The notes under the pieces: generated by a model | Told to the model about the DNA's origin: nothing | Seen by the model: the letters and a program-made list of their open reading frames with translations, nothing else | Database searches by the model: none | Shown: positions 16,987-26,316 of the stretch, piece by piece | How the letters are laid out: each line of letters begins with the position of its first letter | Position numbering within the stretch: position 1 is the first letter of the stretch | Assembly: GCA_001898935.1 (NCBI GenBank) | Contig: MKVT01000009.1 | Span: 186,001-250,000, forward strand | Direction of reading: 5' to 3' | DNA length: 64,000 bases | Source: Paludibacter sp. 47-17 | GTDB lineage: Bacteria; Bacteroidota; Bacteroidia; Bacteroidales; Paludibacteraceae | Made by a program: the position numbers and the translations under genes

Positions 16987-18068
16987 CGTTTCGGAACGAC
17001 CGTCTGCTGAATCCGGACCAGCCGGCCGGTCGCGACATCCACTTCCATCGTTACATCAGCGCCGGTAAACAGCGCCGCGCTGTAGGGGATCAATACTCCC
17101 AGCTGCGAAAGGGTAGTTTGCTGTTTGAGTAAGGTAGTGACCCCATCGCTTATTTCAACTATTGCATTGGCCGGAACAACGGTGTACAGTGCAATTTCGG
17201 CCGGAGCCTGTTTCGATTTCTTTTTTGATGCCTGAGCCTTCAGCGCAGCAGCCGAAGGCGTAGGAATAGCTTCGTGATCGATAACCACATAATAAGGTTC
17301 GCCTCCCAGATCGTCGTTGGCAACCAAGCCGCGGCTGGCCGACAGGCGGAATAAAATAGCTTCATTTTCGACCGAATCGGGAATAAAACTCACCTGTCGA
17401 CGTTCGGTTGTACGACGTACTTCACCCACAAACAATTCGGTCAGCTCGCGTTCCTGACGGTCGAGTCCCTGCAACATTTGTTTCAACGATTCGCCGTCGG
17501 CCGGCAATTGTTCCAGTTCGCCGCTCAGCAGGTTCATCCGGCTTTCGCGGATGGCATAAATCTGATAGGCGGCCCCTTCGGCCATTTTGGCCATCGAACC
17601 GGCCATCATGTATTCCTGGTTCAGCGGCAATATCCCTTCGGGCCGGGCGGGCTGCGGTGCGGCCACACGCTCCACGCGCCGTTCGCTGATCGGCTGCCGG
17701 GGAACAGGGACATTAACTCCGGCAAGAAAACCTTCTTTTGTTACTGCAAGGCCGGGCAGAAGCTCCGGCGAAACAGCGAAACGACGTGCAGGATCGAGCA
17801 CCGGCCGCGTCGACATGCGCACCGACTTCAGCCGATACTGAGTCGATTCGGCCGTTACAACTTTGCTGGTTGCCAGGTAACGTTGCGAATACTGATAAAA
17901 CACACCCGGCTTTTCGGTCACCTTTTCAATCTCCAGTTCGAACACCAACTCGGTGGCAGGCAATGCATAAACCAGTTCGGGTTCGCCCGAGTACACATAT
18001 GGAGTTTGTGCTTGCGCTACAGCAACACAGGCAGCCACACAGGCAATGGCAAAAAGTTGTTTCATCAT
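16983..18068 (-). CDS. DUF4831 family exported protein
   Basis: A 361-residue protein with a signal peptide (MKQLFAIACVAACVAVAQAQ). The rest resembles DUF4831, a Bacteroidota family of unknown function: paired modules starting PYVYSGEPELVYALPATELVFELEIEK, a mid-section YAIRESRMNLLSGELEQLP, and a C-terminal half with DGVTTLLKQQTTLSQLGVLIPYSAAL. It is predicted to be periplasmic or outer-membrane associated. It starts 24 bp after topA, so it is probably cotranscribed with it. The start could be either of two adjacent ATGs. No activity is known for the family. Confidence 0.8.
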   Translation of the reverse strand: MMKQLFAIACVAACVAVAQAQTPYVYSGEPELVYALPATELVFELEIEKVTEKPGVFYQYSQRYLATSKVVTAESTQYRLKSVRMSTRPVLDPARRFAVSPELLPGLAVTKEGFLAGVNVPVPRQPISERRVERVAAPQPARPEGILPLNQEYMMAGSMAKMAEGAAYQIYAIRESRMNLLSGELEQLPADGESLKQMLQGLDRQERELTELFVGEVRRTTERRQVSFIPDSVENEAILFRLSASRGLVANDDLGGEPYYVVIDHEAIPTPSAAALKAQASKKKSKQAPAEIALYTVVPANAIVEISDGVTTLLKQQTTLSQLGVLIPYSAALFTGADVTMEVDVATGRLVRIQQTVVPKR

Positions 18069-18092
18069 AACAGTAACAAATTAACGATTAAC

Positions 18093-20423
18093 TTATTTTT
18101 TCTTACGTGCAAAGGATTTTTTCTTCGCTCCGGCAGCCGGTTGCTGGGCGACCAACTCCGCACAGGCTTCGGCAGTAAGCGTCGCCGGATCGGTTCCTTT
18201 CGGTATTTTATAATTCGCTTTCTCGAATGTGAAATATGGCCCGAAACGGCCGTTAAGCACCTGGTATTCGCCATTTTCGCCCAACACACTGATCACCTTA
18301 TTACGCTCGGCTTCACGTTTGGCCTCGATAATGCCTACTGCTGCTTCGGCACCGATAGCCATCGGATCCTCACCCTTAGGCAACGAGTAAAATGCACCGT
18401 CGTGACGGATATAAGGTCCGAAGCGACCTACCGCCACGGTCATTTCCTTACCTTCAAATTCGCCGATGGTCCGCGGGAGTTTAAACAATTCGAGGGCTTC
18501 TTCAAGGCTTATATTTTCGATCGACTGATCCTTACGCAGCGATGCAAATACCGGTTTTTCCTCTTCTTCGGCCGTACCTATCTGAGCAATAGGACCATAA
18601 CGCCCGATCTTCACAGCCAGCTGCCGCCCGCTTACCGGATCGGTACCCAGTACCCGCTCGCCCGACTGGCGCTCCGAATTTTTCAGCGTATCTTCCACGA
18701 TCGGATGGAACTTTTTGTAAAACGCATCGATAAGGTTCACCCAATTGATGGTACCCTCGGCCACTGTATCAAATTCCTTTTCGATACGGGCCGTGAAATC
18801 GTAACTAAGAATGGAGGGAAAATATTCGGTAAGAAAATCGTTCACCACCATACCGATATCGGTTGGAAACAACTTTCCCTTTTCGGCACCCGTATTTTCG
18901 GTCTGAATTTTATCGCTTATCTTTCCCCCTTTAAGCGTCAGCAGGTTGTAGTTACGCTTTTCGGCCGGCCGGTCGCCTTTCTCCACATAGGTACGATTCT
19001 GAATCGTGGTGATGGTAGGCGCATAGGTCGACGGGCGGCCGATGCCCAGCTCTTCGAGCTTACGCACCAGACTGGCCTCGCTGTAACGGGGCGGTTTCTG
19101 GGTAAAGCGCTGCTGGGCAGTAATAATCTCGGCATTCAGCACTTCGCCCGATTTCATTTGCGGGAGCAGTCCTTCCTGCTCGGTTTCTTCGTCGTCGGTC
19201 GATTCGAGGTATACTTTCAGGAAACCATCGAACACAATCACTTCGCCCGAAGCGACAAACTTATACTGATTACACGAACAACCAATCACAATCGAGGTTT
19301 TCTCGAGCTCGGCATCGGCCATTTGCGAAGCAATGGTCCGTTTCCAAATCAGTTCGTAAAGTTTTTGTTCCTGCGCGGTGCCACTGATGGTATGCGCATT
19401 CATATAGGTGGGACGGATGGCCTCGTGGGCTTCCTGGGCCCCTTTAGCTGTAGTTGTGAATTTCCGGATTTTCACATAACGGTCGCCGGCCATCGATTTA
19501 ATTTCGGCCTTGGCAGTATTGAGTGCCAGGTCGGAGAGGTTCACCGAGTCGGTACGCATGTAGGTAATTTTTCCCGATTCGTAGAGCGACTGCGCCACCC
19601 GCATGGTTTGCGAAACCGCAAAACCCAGCTTACGCGAGGCTTCCTGCTGGAGGGTGGAAGTAGTAAACGGCGGAGCCGGCGATTTTTTCGAAGGCTTGGT
19701 AACGATATCCTCTACTTTAAAATCGGCCGACTTACAATGCTCCAGAAATGCCATCGCTTCCTCTTTGGTTGCAAAGCGATGCTGCAGTTCGGCTTTGAGC
19801 ACCACCCGGTTCCCTGTTGCATCGGGTCCTGCCAGCTCGGCCATCACCCGGTACGACGATTCGGCGGTAAACTGATTGATTTCGCGTTCCCGTTCCACGA
19901 TGAGGCGTACGGCCACCGACTGCACCCTTCCGGCCGAAAGCGACGGACGGACCTTACGCCAAAGAACAGGCGAAAGTTCGAAGCCAACGATACGGTCGAG
20001 CACACGACGAGCCTGCTGGGCATCGACCAGGTGAAGATCGATGTCGCGCGGGGTTTCGATGGCACGCAAAATAGCATCCTTTGTAATCTCGTGAAATACA
20101 ATCCGTTTGGTGTTTTTTTTATCTAATTTCAGCTCATCGAACAAATGCCAGGCAATAGCTTCCCCCTCCCGGTCTTCGTCGGAAGCCAGCCATACTGTTT
20201 CGGCTGTTTTTGAAGCCTTTTTAAGTTCCGACACTACTTTCTTTTTGTCGGACGATACGACATAAACGGGCGCGTAGTTATTATCGAAGTCGATCCCTAT
20301 ACCTTTTTCGGCTAAATCGCGGATATGACCAAAGCTCGACATAACCTGATAATCGGTCCCCAGAAATTTTTCAATAGTTTTCGCTTTTGCAGGCGACTCA
20401 ACAATTACAAGGTTTTTCGACAT
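18093..20423 (-). CDS. topA: DNA topoisomerase I
   Basis: A 776-residue type IA topoisomerase that relaxes negative supercoils. The Toprim domain opens with LVIVESPAKAKTIEKFLG and includes LASDEDREGEAIAWHL. The catalytic tyrosine is in ITYMRTDSVNLS, near residue 288. The C-terminal third lacks the cysteine zinc ribbons of the E. coli enzyme and instead carries three repeats with a GRxGPY core (IGRYGPIAQIG, VGRFGPYIRHD, NGRFGPYFTFE), followed by a lysine-rich tail (KKKSFARKKK) suited to binding DNA. This C-terminal type is usual in Bacteroidota. The gene leads a probable operon with the DUF4831 gene. Confidence 0.96.
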   Translation of the reverse strand: MSKNLVIVESPAKAKTIEKFLGTDYQVMSSFGHIRDLAEKGIGIDFDNNYAPVYVVSSDKKKVVSELKKASKTAETVWLASDEDREGEAIAWHLFDELKLDKKNTKRIVFHEITKDAILRAIETPRDIDLHLVDAQQARRVLDRIVGFELSPVLWRKVRPSLSAGRVQSVAVRLIVEREREINQFTAESSYRVMAELAGPDATGNRVVLKAELQHRFATKEEAMAFLEHCKSADFKVEDIVTKPSKKSPAPPFTTSTLQQEASRKLGFAVSQTMRVAQSLYESGKITYMRTDSVNLSDLALNTAKAEIKSMAGDRYVKIRKFTTTAKGAQEAHEAIRPTYMNAHTISGTAQEQKLYELIWKRTIASQMADAELEKTSIVIGCSCNQYKFVASGEVIVFDGFLKVYLESTDDEETEQEGLLPQMKSGEVLNAEIITAQQRFTQKPPRYSEASLVRKLEELGIGRPSTYAPTITTIQNRTYVEKGDRPAEKRNYNLLTLKGGKISDKIQTENTGAEKGKLFPTDIGMVVNDFLTEYFPSILSYDFTARIEKEFDTVAEGTINWVNLIDAFYKKFHPIVEDTLKNSERQSGERVLGTDPVSGRQLAVKIGRYGPIAQIGTAEEEEKPVFASLRKDQSIENISLEEALELFKLPRTIGEFEGKEMTVAVGRFGPYIRHDGAFYSLPKGEDPMAIGAEAAVGIIEAKREAERNKVISVLGENGEYQVLNGRFGPYFTFEKANYKIPKGTDPATLTAEACAELVAQQPAAGAKKKSFARKKK

Positions 20424-20567
20424 ATTATTAGGTAGTTATTTAAAACATCGGGTGCAAAATAACAAAAACAAATTTGTATCTCCCAAATTTCGAGAATATT
20501 ATTTCAGAATTTTAATGTTAAGGTTTACCGATCGGCCGTTTTTCCCTTCTCTTTCAACCGAAAAACA

Positions 20568-20650
20568 CCTGTACTTCAACTCCCTTATACAACTTCTGCA
20601 TGGAAAATCCAATTGATTGCAGAAGTTGTATAAGGGAGTTGGAGTACAGG
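20568..20650. repeat. 33-bp near-perfect inverted repeat (long hairpin)
   Basis: The arm at 20568-20600 (CCTGTACTTCAACTCCC and onward) is matched by its reverse complement at 20618-20650 with a single mismatch, around a 17-nt loop. It lies between the M16 peptidase stop and the topA start, both minus strand. The stem is longer than ordinary terminators and has no long T tract on either side. It may end the peptidase mRNA, form an RNase III substrate, or be a small palindromic element. Confidence 0.8.
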
Positions 20651-20666
20651 GCCGTTTAAGCTATCG

Positions 20667-23480
20667 TTATTCCGCCGGTTTCATTACTACTTCCATCACA
20701 TTGCCCTGATCGACAATGCGTTTGAGTGTTTCCTGAATAAACTGGGGAGTGAGTGCATTCACCGCTTTGGTATAGTCGTCTACAAAATTCAGTTCATCCT
20801 GATAATAGCTCACGATAGTGCTCTGCCACCAGTTGTTTTCACGCAAATCTTCGGAATATTTCTTCAGCATGTTTTCTTTCACCTTCTGCAGGTCGTCTTC
20901 GCGGGGACCTTTTTTAACGATATCGTCCACTTCCTTGTGAATGATCGCCATTAAGCGCTGTTGTTTTTCGGGATCGGTATCGAACTGCATCATTATGATC
21001 CCCTCTTCGATCGGGGTATTGCTGGCTGAACCGCGCACACCCACGCCATACGAACCACCTTCTTTTTCGCGGATGCTTTCGAGGTAACGCATATTCAGAA
21101 TATTGCCGATAGCCGTCATAGCCGTACGGTTGACCATGGTATACGGAAGCTGTCCGCTGTAAAGTATAAAGTTGGATGCCTTATTAATCTCCATTTTGCG
21201 TTGGAAATGATTGTTAGCCAATCCGCGAGGTTTGCGAATCTTCACATCGGTAAATGTTTCCTTCTTGCTTTTCGATTTCAAGCCGCCGAGGTAAGTCAGA
21301 ATGGCCTGACGCACTGCCGGATCGTCGGGGTTAATATTGCCCGTAAATACAAAGGTGAAGTCGCCCGGCATACCGAAACGTTCCTTGAAAATGGCCAGGG
21401 CACGCTCCTGATCGAGCAGTTCGATCGTGTTCATATTCAGCACGACCGTACGTGGGTGACGGTTGTTGACCATCATGGTAACCGAATCGTTGAAGGCAAC
21501 GCGCGGGTCGCTGGCGGCATTGGCAAGCGATGCTTTGTACATATTCATGAGTGAGGCAAATGCCTCTTTATCCGTGCGCGGAGCCGTGAAATAAAGGTGC
21601 ACCAGCTGCATCATGGTTTCAAAATCGCTCACCGACGAACGGCCGTTGAACCCTTCGGTATACGAACCAATCTGAGGCGAAACCGATGCCATTTTACCGG
21701 CAAGCACTTTATTAAGGTCGACCTGCGAGAAAGTGCCCAGTCCGTTGTTGACCACCACCTGGGCTGCCATCGATGCCGAAATAATATCCTTCGTATTTTT
21801 CACTTTCGACACACCACCTTCGCTGAACGCCGACAGCAGGATTTCATCTTTTTTAAACTCGGTAGGTTTGAAAACCACCGTCACACCGTTTTTCAACACC
21901 CACTCGGTAGTACCCAGCGTAGCATTCGTGCTCACTTTCTTTATCTTCCCGGCCTTAGGAACTTTCGCTATAAGCGGACGGTTGATATCATCTTCCTTAT
22001 TAGCCGTATATTCGGCTTTCTTCACCGCATCGAGGGTAGCCAGCACCTGTTCGTTTGTCGGGATGATAACCGACGGTTTATCGGGAGCCATAAACGAAAC
22101 GATGAGGTTCTCGTCGGTCACGTAATTTTTCACAATCTGGTTCAGGCGGTCGGCCGTAACATGCGGCATAATCTGCTGCAGTGTCTGGTATTCCCATTCG
22201 ATACCCGGAATAGGTTCGGCATCGAGGTAGTGACGAACATATTCGCGCACCAGATTACGGTTTTTCTGATTTTTACGGTCGTTGTAAGCATTCTCCATCG
22301 ATTTCATCAACTCCGATTTGGCACGTTCCACTTCGGAATTGGTAAATCCGAACCGACGCAGTTTTTCGGCTTCCGACAACAAAGCTGCGAGTCCTTCGAG
22401 TTCTTTCCCTTCTTTAGGAACCACCAGCAACTGAAACGCGTCGGTCGACTTCACCAATTCGCCATACATGGCGTAGCCACCCACGAAGGGAGCATCGGCA
22501 CGCTGGGTGATTTCGTCGAAGCGATAGCCCATGATGGTAGAAATCATCTGGTTAAGCACCCCGGTAAGGTAGCCGGCCATCGACAATTTCACTTCCTGGG
22601 GCAACTTTTTATGCTTGTATTCCAGTTCGATACGCGTCATGCGCGCTTCTTTGTCCTTTACAACCGAAATAATGGGTTCAACATTGTCGGCAATTTCATA
22701 AACAGGACGTTCGCCGGCGTTTGGCTTCGCCGGAATATCGGCAAACATGGTTTTGATGCGTTGTTCTACCCAGTCGACATCCACATCGCCGATCACATAA
22801 ATAGCCTGCAGATCGGGACGGTACCATTTTTCGTAGTAATCGCGGATTGCTTTGTGCGAGAAGTTATTAATCACCGCAGTATCGCCGATCACATCGCGTT
22901 TGGCATACTGCGACCCCGGATACTTCAGGTAATTGGATGCTTTCCACATCCGGCGTTCGGCTCCGGCGCCCGTGCGCCATTCCTCACGGATTACTCCGCG
23001 CTCGTTGTCGATCTCCTCACCGGCCAGGGTGATAAAACTCGACCAATCGTGAAGCACGAGCAGAGCACTGTCGATAACACTCTGACGGGTAGTAGGCACG
23101 TCGGACAGATTATAAACCGTTTCGTCGAGCGAAGTATAGGCATTAATATTAGTACCGAACTTCACCCCGATCGATTCGAAGTACTCGATCAGCAGTTTTC
23201 CGGGATAATGTTTAGTACCATTGAACGCCATATGTTCGAGAAAATGCGCCAACCCGTTCTGATCGTCATTTTCGAGTATAGCGCCCACATTCTGAGCAAT
23301 ATAAAACTCGGCACGCTCTTTGGGTTGCTGGTTTTTACGGATGTAGTAGGTAAGCCCGTTGTCGAGTTTTCCATACCGGATCTGGGGGTCCATAGGGACA
23401 GGAACTAATTGCTGTGCCGAGGCAAACAAACTGATACCCAGTAACACAGCCATGAACAGAAGTTTACGAAAAGTTTTCAT
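20667..23480 (-). CDS. M16 family zinc peptidase, exported (pitrilysin/PqqL-like)
   Basis: A 937-residue protein with a signal peptide (FRKLLFMAVLLGISLFASAQ). The inverted zinc motif is HFLEH at residues 79-83, and the distal glutamate region follows (ERGVIREEWR). A second M16-like half with no zinc motif forms the C-terminal part (HFQRKMEINKASNFILYSG, then SYGVGVRGSASN), as in full-length two-domain M16 enzymes. It is predicted to degrade peptides in the periplasm. It diverges from the free-methionine-sulfoxide reductase gene. Length is typical for PqqL-like members; substrate is unknown. Confidence 0.9.
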   Translation of the reverse strand: MKTFRKLLFMAVLLGISLFASAQQLVPVPMDPQIRYGKLDNGLTYYIRKNQQPKERAEFYIAQNVGAILENDDQNGLAHFLEHMAFNGTKHYPGKLLIEYFESIGVKFGTNINAYTSLDETVYNLSDVPTTRQSVIDSALLVLHDWSSFITLAGEEIDNERGVIREEWRTGAGAERRMWKASNYLKYPGSQYAKRDVIGDTAVINNFSHKAIRDYYEKWYRPDLQAIYVIGDVDVDWVEQRIKTMFADIPAKPNAGERPVYEIADNVEPIISVVKDKEARMTRIELEYKHKKLPQEVKLSMAGYLTGVLNQMISTIMGYRFDEITQRADAPFVGGYAMYGELVKSTDAFQLLVVPKEGKELEGLAALLSEAEKLRRFGFTNSEVERAKSELMKSMENAYNDRKNQKNRNLVREYVRHYLDAEPIPGIEWEYQTLQQIMPHVTADRLNQIVKNYVTDENLIVSFMAPDKPSVIIPTNEQVLATLDAVKKAEYTANKEDDINRPLIAKVPKAGKIKKVSTNATLGTTEWVLKNGVTVVFKPTEFKKDEILLSAFSEGGVSKVKNTKDIISASMAAQVVVNNGLGTFSQVDLNKVLAGKMASVSPQIGSYTEGFNGRSSVSDFETMMQLVHLYFTAPRTDKEAFASLMNMYKASLANAASDPRVAFNDSVTMMVNNRHPRTVVLNMNTIELLDQERALAIFKERFGMPGDFTFVFTGNINPDDPAVRQAILTYLGGLKSKSKKETFTDVKIRKPRGLANNHFQRKMEINKASNFILYSGQLPYTMVNRTAMTAIGNILNMRYLESIREKEGGSYGVGVRGSASNTPIEEGIIMMQFDTDPEKQQRLMAIIHKEVDDIVKKGPREDDLQKVKENMLKKYSEDLRENNWWQSTIVSYYQDELNFVDDYTKAVNALTPQFIQETLKRIVDQGNVMEVVMKPAE

Positions 23481-23556
23481 ACATTATTATTTTATATTAG
23501 GAAGTCGATAAGAGGGTACATTTTAACAAAACGATCTGCAAAGTAAGCAAATAAAT

Positions 23557-23589
23557 TTTGAATAAGCTGCGAAAAAATGTATATCTTTA
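23557..23589 (+). promoter_or_regulatory. Promoter of the free-Met-(R)-sulfoxide reductase gene
   Basis: TTTG (23557-23560), a 21-bp spacer and TATCTTTA (23582-23589) match the Bacteroidota -33/-7 pattern, 47 bp before the ATG at 23637. The ORF track start at 23577 lies inside this promoter and is therefore rejected. Confidence 0.6.
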
Positions 23590-23636
23590 CCATCTTTTTA
23601 CCAAAAAACTTACTGAAAGTTCCATTTACAACATTT

Positions 23637-24116
23637 ATGGCAGAAAAATTAGTACTTACTACCGGCGCAACAAAGGAAGAAAAATACCGGCAGCTGCTCC
23701 CCCAGCTCGGGGCGCTGACCGGTGGCGAACCCGACATAACGGCCAACATGGCTAACCTGGCAGCAGCCCTGCATCAGGCATTCGGCTGGTGGTGGGTAGG
23801 GTTTTACCGCGTACAGGACGACGAACTGGTACTGGGCCCGTTTCAGGGTCCCATTGCCTGTACGCGTATCCGGAAAGGAAAAGGAGTATGTGGCACCGCG
23901 TGGGCCGAAAAACGCAGCCTGCTGGTGCCCGATGTGAATGCCTTCCCGGGGCATATCGCCTGCAGTTCGCTGTCGGTAGCGGAAATAGTGGTACCGGTTT
24001 ACGATGCTCAGGGCGAAGTAGCTGCGGTGCTCGACGTGGACAGCGAGCGCTACGACATCCTCGACGAAACCGATGTACATTACCTGGAACAAGTGGCCGG
24101 GCTGCTATACCGGTAA
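23637..24116 (+). CDS. msrC: Free methionine-(R)-sulfoxide reductase (GAF-domain)
   Basis: A 159-residue single GAF-domain enzyme that reduces free methionine-R-sulfoxide in the cytoplasm. The three family cysteines are visible in GPIACTRIRKGKG, GVCGTAWAE and HIACSSLSVAEIVVPV. The signature tail LDVDSERYDILDETDVHYLEQV is also present. The ATG at 23637 follows a good promoter and matches the usual N-terminus. It converges with the TonB-dependent receptor gene with only 3 bp between stops and no obvious terminator. Confidence 0.92.
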   Translation: MAEKLVLTTGATKEEKYRQLLPQLGALTGGEPDITANMANLAAALHQAFGWWWVGFYRVQDDELVLGPFQGPIACTRIRKGKGVCGTAWAEKRSLLVPDVNAFPGHIACSSLSVAEIVVPVYDAQGEVAAVLDVDSERYDILDETDVHYLEQVAGLLYR

Positions 24117-24119
24117 AGA

Positions 24120-26228
24120 TCAGAAGCTGAGGAGCGCCTGAAGGTAGATATTGCGTCCCGGCTCCAGCCGGTTCACTCCCCGTAAGGTGGAGAACCAGGC
24201 TTTGTATTCGGTATTGAGCAAGTTGCGAACACCGCCGGTGAACCGGATATCGACGCTTCCGAGCGACCGGGGAGCGGTATCGAACAGCCAGTTCACTACC
24301 GCATAGCGATGGCGGTCGACGCCCGGTGCCGGTTCGGCAGTCTGGTATTCCCATTCCACCATCAGCGAGCTGTTGAGTTTCCGCGCCAGGTGATAATTGA
24401 GCTTTACGATACCGTTCAGCGGCGGCAGCCAGGGCATCAGCAGTCCGGTCGAACGGTCTTCGGCATACACATAAGCCAGGCTGGTTTCCACATCAAATCC
24501 CGTAGCAAACAACCACTTCAGCTCCAGCTCGGCACCATAATACATCGCCTTATCAACATTGGTATTCACCCAGGCAGGCACTACCTGGCCGCCGGTAAGG
24601 GTATAGCTGCCCATGGTTTCGGCAATCATATCGAACAGGTAATTGGTAAACACATCGGTTTTCAGGTAAAAGCGCGGCATCGAAAAACTGTAGCCTAAGT
24701 TGGCAAAAAGTCCTTTTTCGGGACGCAGGTCAGGATTTCCCACCCGCAGGATGCCCTGTTGATCGATGTATTTAAAACGCTCCTCCATCGAAGCGGCCCG
24801 GTAGGCATTGGCCATCGACCACACGAACCGGTGGGCGCGGGTCGGTATAAACTCCACGTCGACATGCGCTGCGTAGGCCAGCTCCCGAGTCGTACGGTCG
24901 GCAAACAAAATGGTTTTATTGTGTGGCAGGGTGGTGCGTTCTCCTTTACTGAGCTTGTATTTATACACTTCCTTGAAAGCAGTATCGTTTTCGGTACGGA
25001 TATAATCGATGCGCACACCCGAGTTGATATTCCAGCGGTTAGGATCGACCACCCACCGGTACTGGCCAAAAACACCCGCGTTGGCCATGGAAGCCCGGGG
25101 GGTAGGCTGTTCGGCAGTAAAAATAGTATCGCCGGCCGTGGTGATGCGGATACGGGTGGTTGCCTGATCGCGCACCCAACCTTCGGTTCCCACCGTAAGC
25201 GTATGGTAATCGTTGAAATACAAATCGGCGGTTGCCCGGCCACCCGAAGTGCGGTTCACACTTCCGGGGAAAATAGCGGTGGTCGGGTTTACCACGTTCT
25301 CGACCTCCCGGGTTAGATTTTGAGTATATGCTTTGAAGCGCAGCTCGCTGATGAGGTCGGACAGATCGGTAAACACATACTCGCCGCTGAGCTGATTACG
25401 CACAAATCCCAGGTACCGTGCTGTTGCAGCAGGCGGGAAGGCAGCCCCACCGGGCAGTCCCGCATTCCGGGCTTCATAATGCTGGTAACTCACCAGCAGT
25501 TCCTGATCGTCGTCGTACCGCATCGCACCCCGGAGCGCAAAGTTGGCATCGTTGAACTGGCTGTTGGCCATCGGCCCCTGGGGTGTGGCATAATTTTGGG
25601 CTTTACGCAGCGCTCCGTCCAGCTGCAGGTACCAATTGTCCTCGGCCACACTTACCGCCGCATTACCATGCATCAACGAATTAACCGTTTGAAATCCCAC
25701 CCCCGCATTACCCGCGACCCTCCGCGATTCGGCATAGGCCGGGCGTTTCGACACAAAATTGACGACTCCGCCCAGCGCTCCGGTACCAAACAATACCGAA
25801 CCGGCGCCTTTCACGATTTCGATGCGTTCCGTCGAACTCAGGTCGAACACCGAAAGGGCCCCTGCGATATCGGTAGCCGTTTGAATACGGTCTCCATCGC
25901 TCAGAAACAACAACTTGGCTTCGGAAAAGCCCCGCAGGTTGACCGAGGTGGCCCAGGCACCGTCGCGGGTCATGGTCAGGCCCGGCACCTGGTGGAGCAG
26001 CTCGGCGGGGCTCGCCATGCCTTTCGTTTCAATATCGCGGGTTGTAACCATCTCGACCGGCAGATTGAGTTTGGAGTTCAGGATACCACTCACCGTGATT
26101 TCGGAAAGCTGCTTCACGACGGTGAGCGAATCGGGAGTTGATTTAACGCGGGCCTGCGCCGGCACTAACATAGACAGTGCGATCAGCAGAGCGGGCATAC
26201 GAAATGGCAGATAAGTATTCATGTACAA
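24120..26228 (-). CDS. TonB-dependent outer membrane receptor
   Basis: A 702-residue receptor. A signal peptide (about 1-27) precedes a short N-terminal segment with VKQLSEITVSG, then the plug domain (MASPAELLHQVPGLTM, GSVLFGTGALGGVVNFVSK), then a 22-strand beta-barrel ending in a C-terminal phenylalanine (YLQALLSF). There is no carboxypeptidase-like N-terminal domain and no adjacent SusD, so it is not a SusC-type glycan importer. The architecture is closer to siderophore, heme or cobalamin receptors. No ferric-regulator box or ligand-handling gene is seen beside it, so the ligand is unknown. Confidence 0.9.
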   Translation of the reverse strand: MYMNTYLPFRMPALLIALSMLVPAQARVKSTPDSLTVVKQLSEITVSGILNSKLNLPVEMVTTRDIETKGMASPAELLHQVPGLTMTRDGAWATSVNLRGFSEAKLLFLSDGDRIQTATDIAGALSVFDLSSTERIEIVKGAGSVLFGTGALGGVVNFVSKRPAYAESRRVAGNAGVGFQTVNSLMHGNAAVSVAEDNWYLQLDGALRKAQNYATPQGPMANSQFNDANFALRGAMRYDDDQELLVSYQHYEARNAGLPGGAAFPPAATARYLGFVRNQLSGEYVFTDLSDLISELRFKAYTQNLTREVENVVNPTTAIFPGSVNRTSGGRATADLYFNDYHTLTVGTEGWVRDQATTRIRITTAGDTIFTAEQPTPRASMANAGVFGQYRWVVDPNRWNINSGVRIDYIRTENDTAFKEVYKYKLSKGERTTLPHNKTILFADRTTRELAYAAHVDVEFIPTRAHRFVWSMANAYRAASMEERFKYIDQQGILRVGNPDLRPEKGLFANLGYSFSMPRFYLKTDVFTNYLFDMIAETMGSYTLTGGQVVPAWVNTNVDKAMYYGAELELKWLFATGFDVETSLAYVYAEDRSTGLLMPWLPPLNGIVKLNYHLARKLNSSLMVEWEYQTAEPAPGVDRHRYAVVNWLFDTAPRSLGSVDIRFTGGVRNLLNTEYKAWFSTLRGVNRLEPGRNIYLQALLSF

Positions 26229-26259
26229 TCGATTAACCGGGTGAATAATGTTGGAAGCC

Positions 26260-26296
26260 CAAAATTACAAAAATTAAAATTAAAGTATTATCTTTG
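26260..26296. promoter_or_regulatory. Divergent -7 boxes between TonB receptor and C69 peptidase
   Basis: On the plus strand TATCTTTG (26289-26296) lies 20 bp before the peptidase ATG. On the minus strand TAATTTTG (26267-26260) lies 31 bp before the receptor start. Both fit TAnnTTTG; neither has a clear -33 element. Confidence 0.45.
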
Positions 26297-26316
26297 TTTT
26301 CCTTTTTTAAAAGAAT

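Noticed and set aside
17478-20126. 882-aa plus-strand ORF opposite topA and DUF4831
   Set aside because: It spans two genes on the other strand, is rich in His/Arg/Phe as expected from antisense codons, and has no recognisable domain.
20568-20650. CRISPR array
   Set aside because: Only one inverted pair with a single loop; no series of direct repeats and spacers, and no cas genes.
21597-23408. 603-aa plus-strand ORF opposite the M16 peptidase
   Set aside because: Antisense shadow with biased composition and no motif.
24120-26228. Heme-specific assignment of the TonB-dependent receptor
   Set aside because: General receptor features are clear, but no heme-specific motif or partner gene could be supported.
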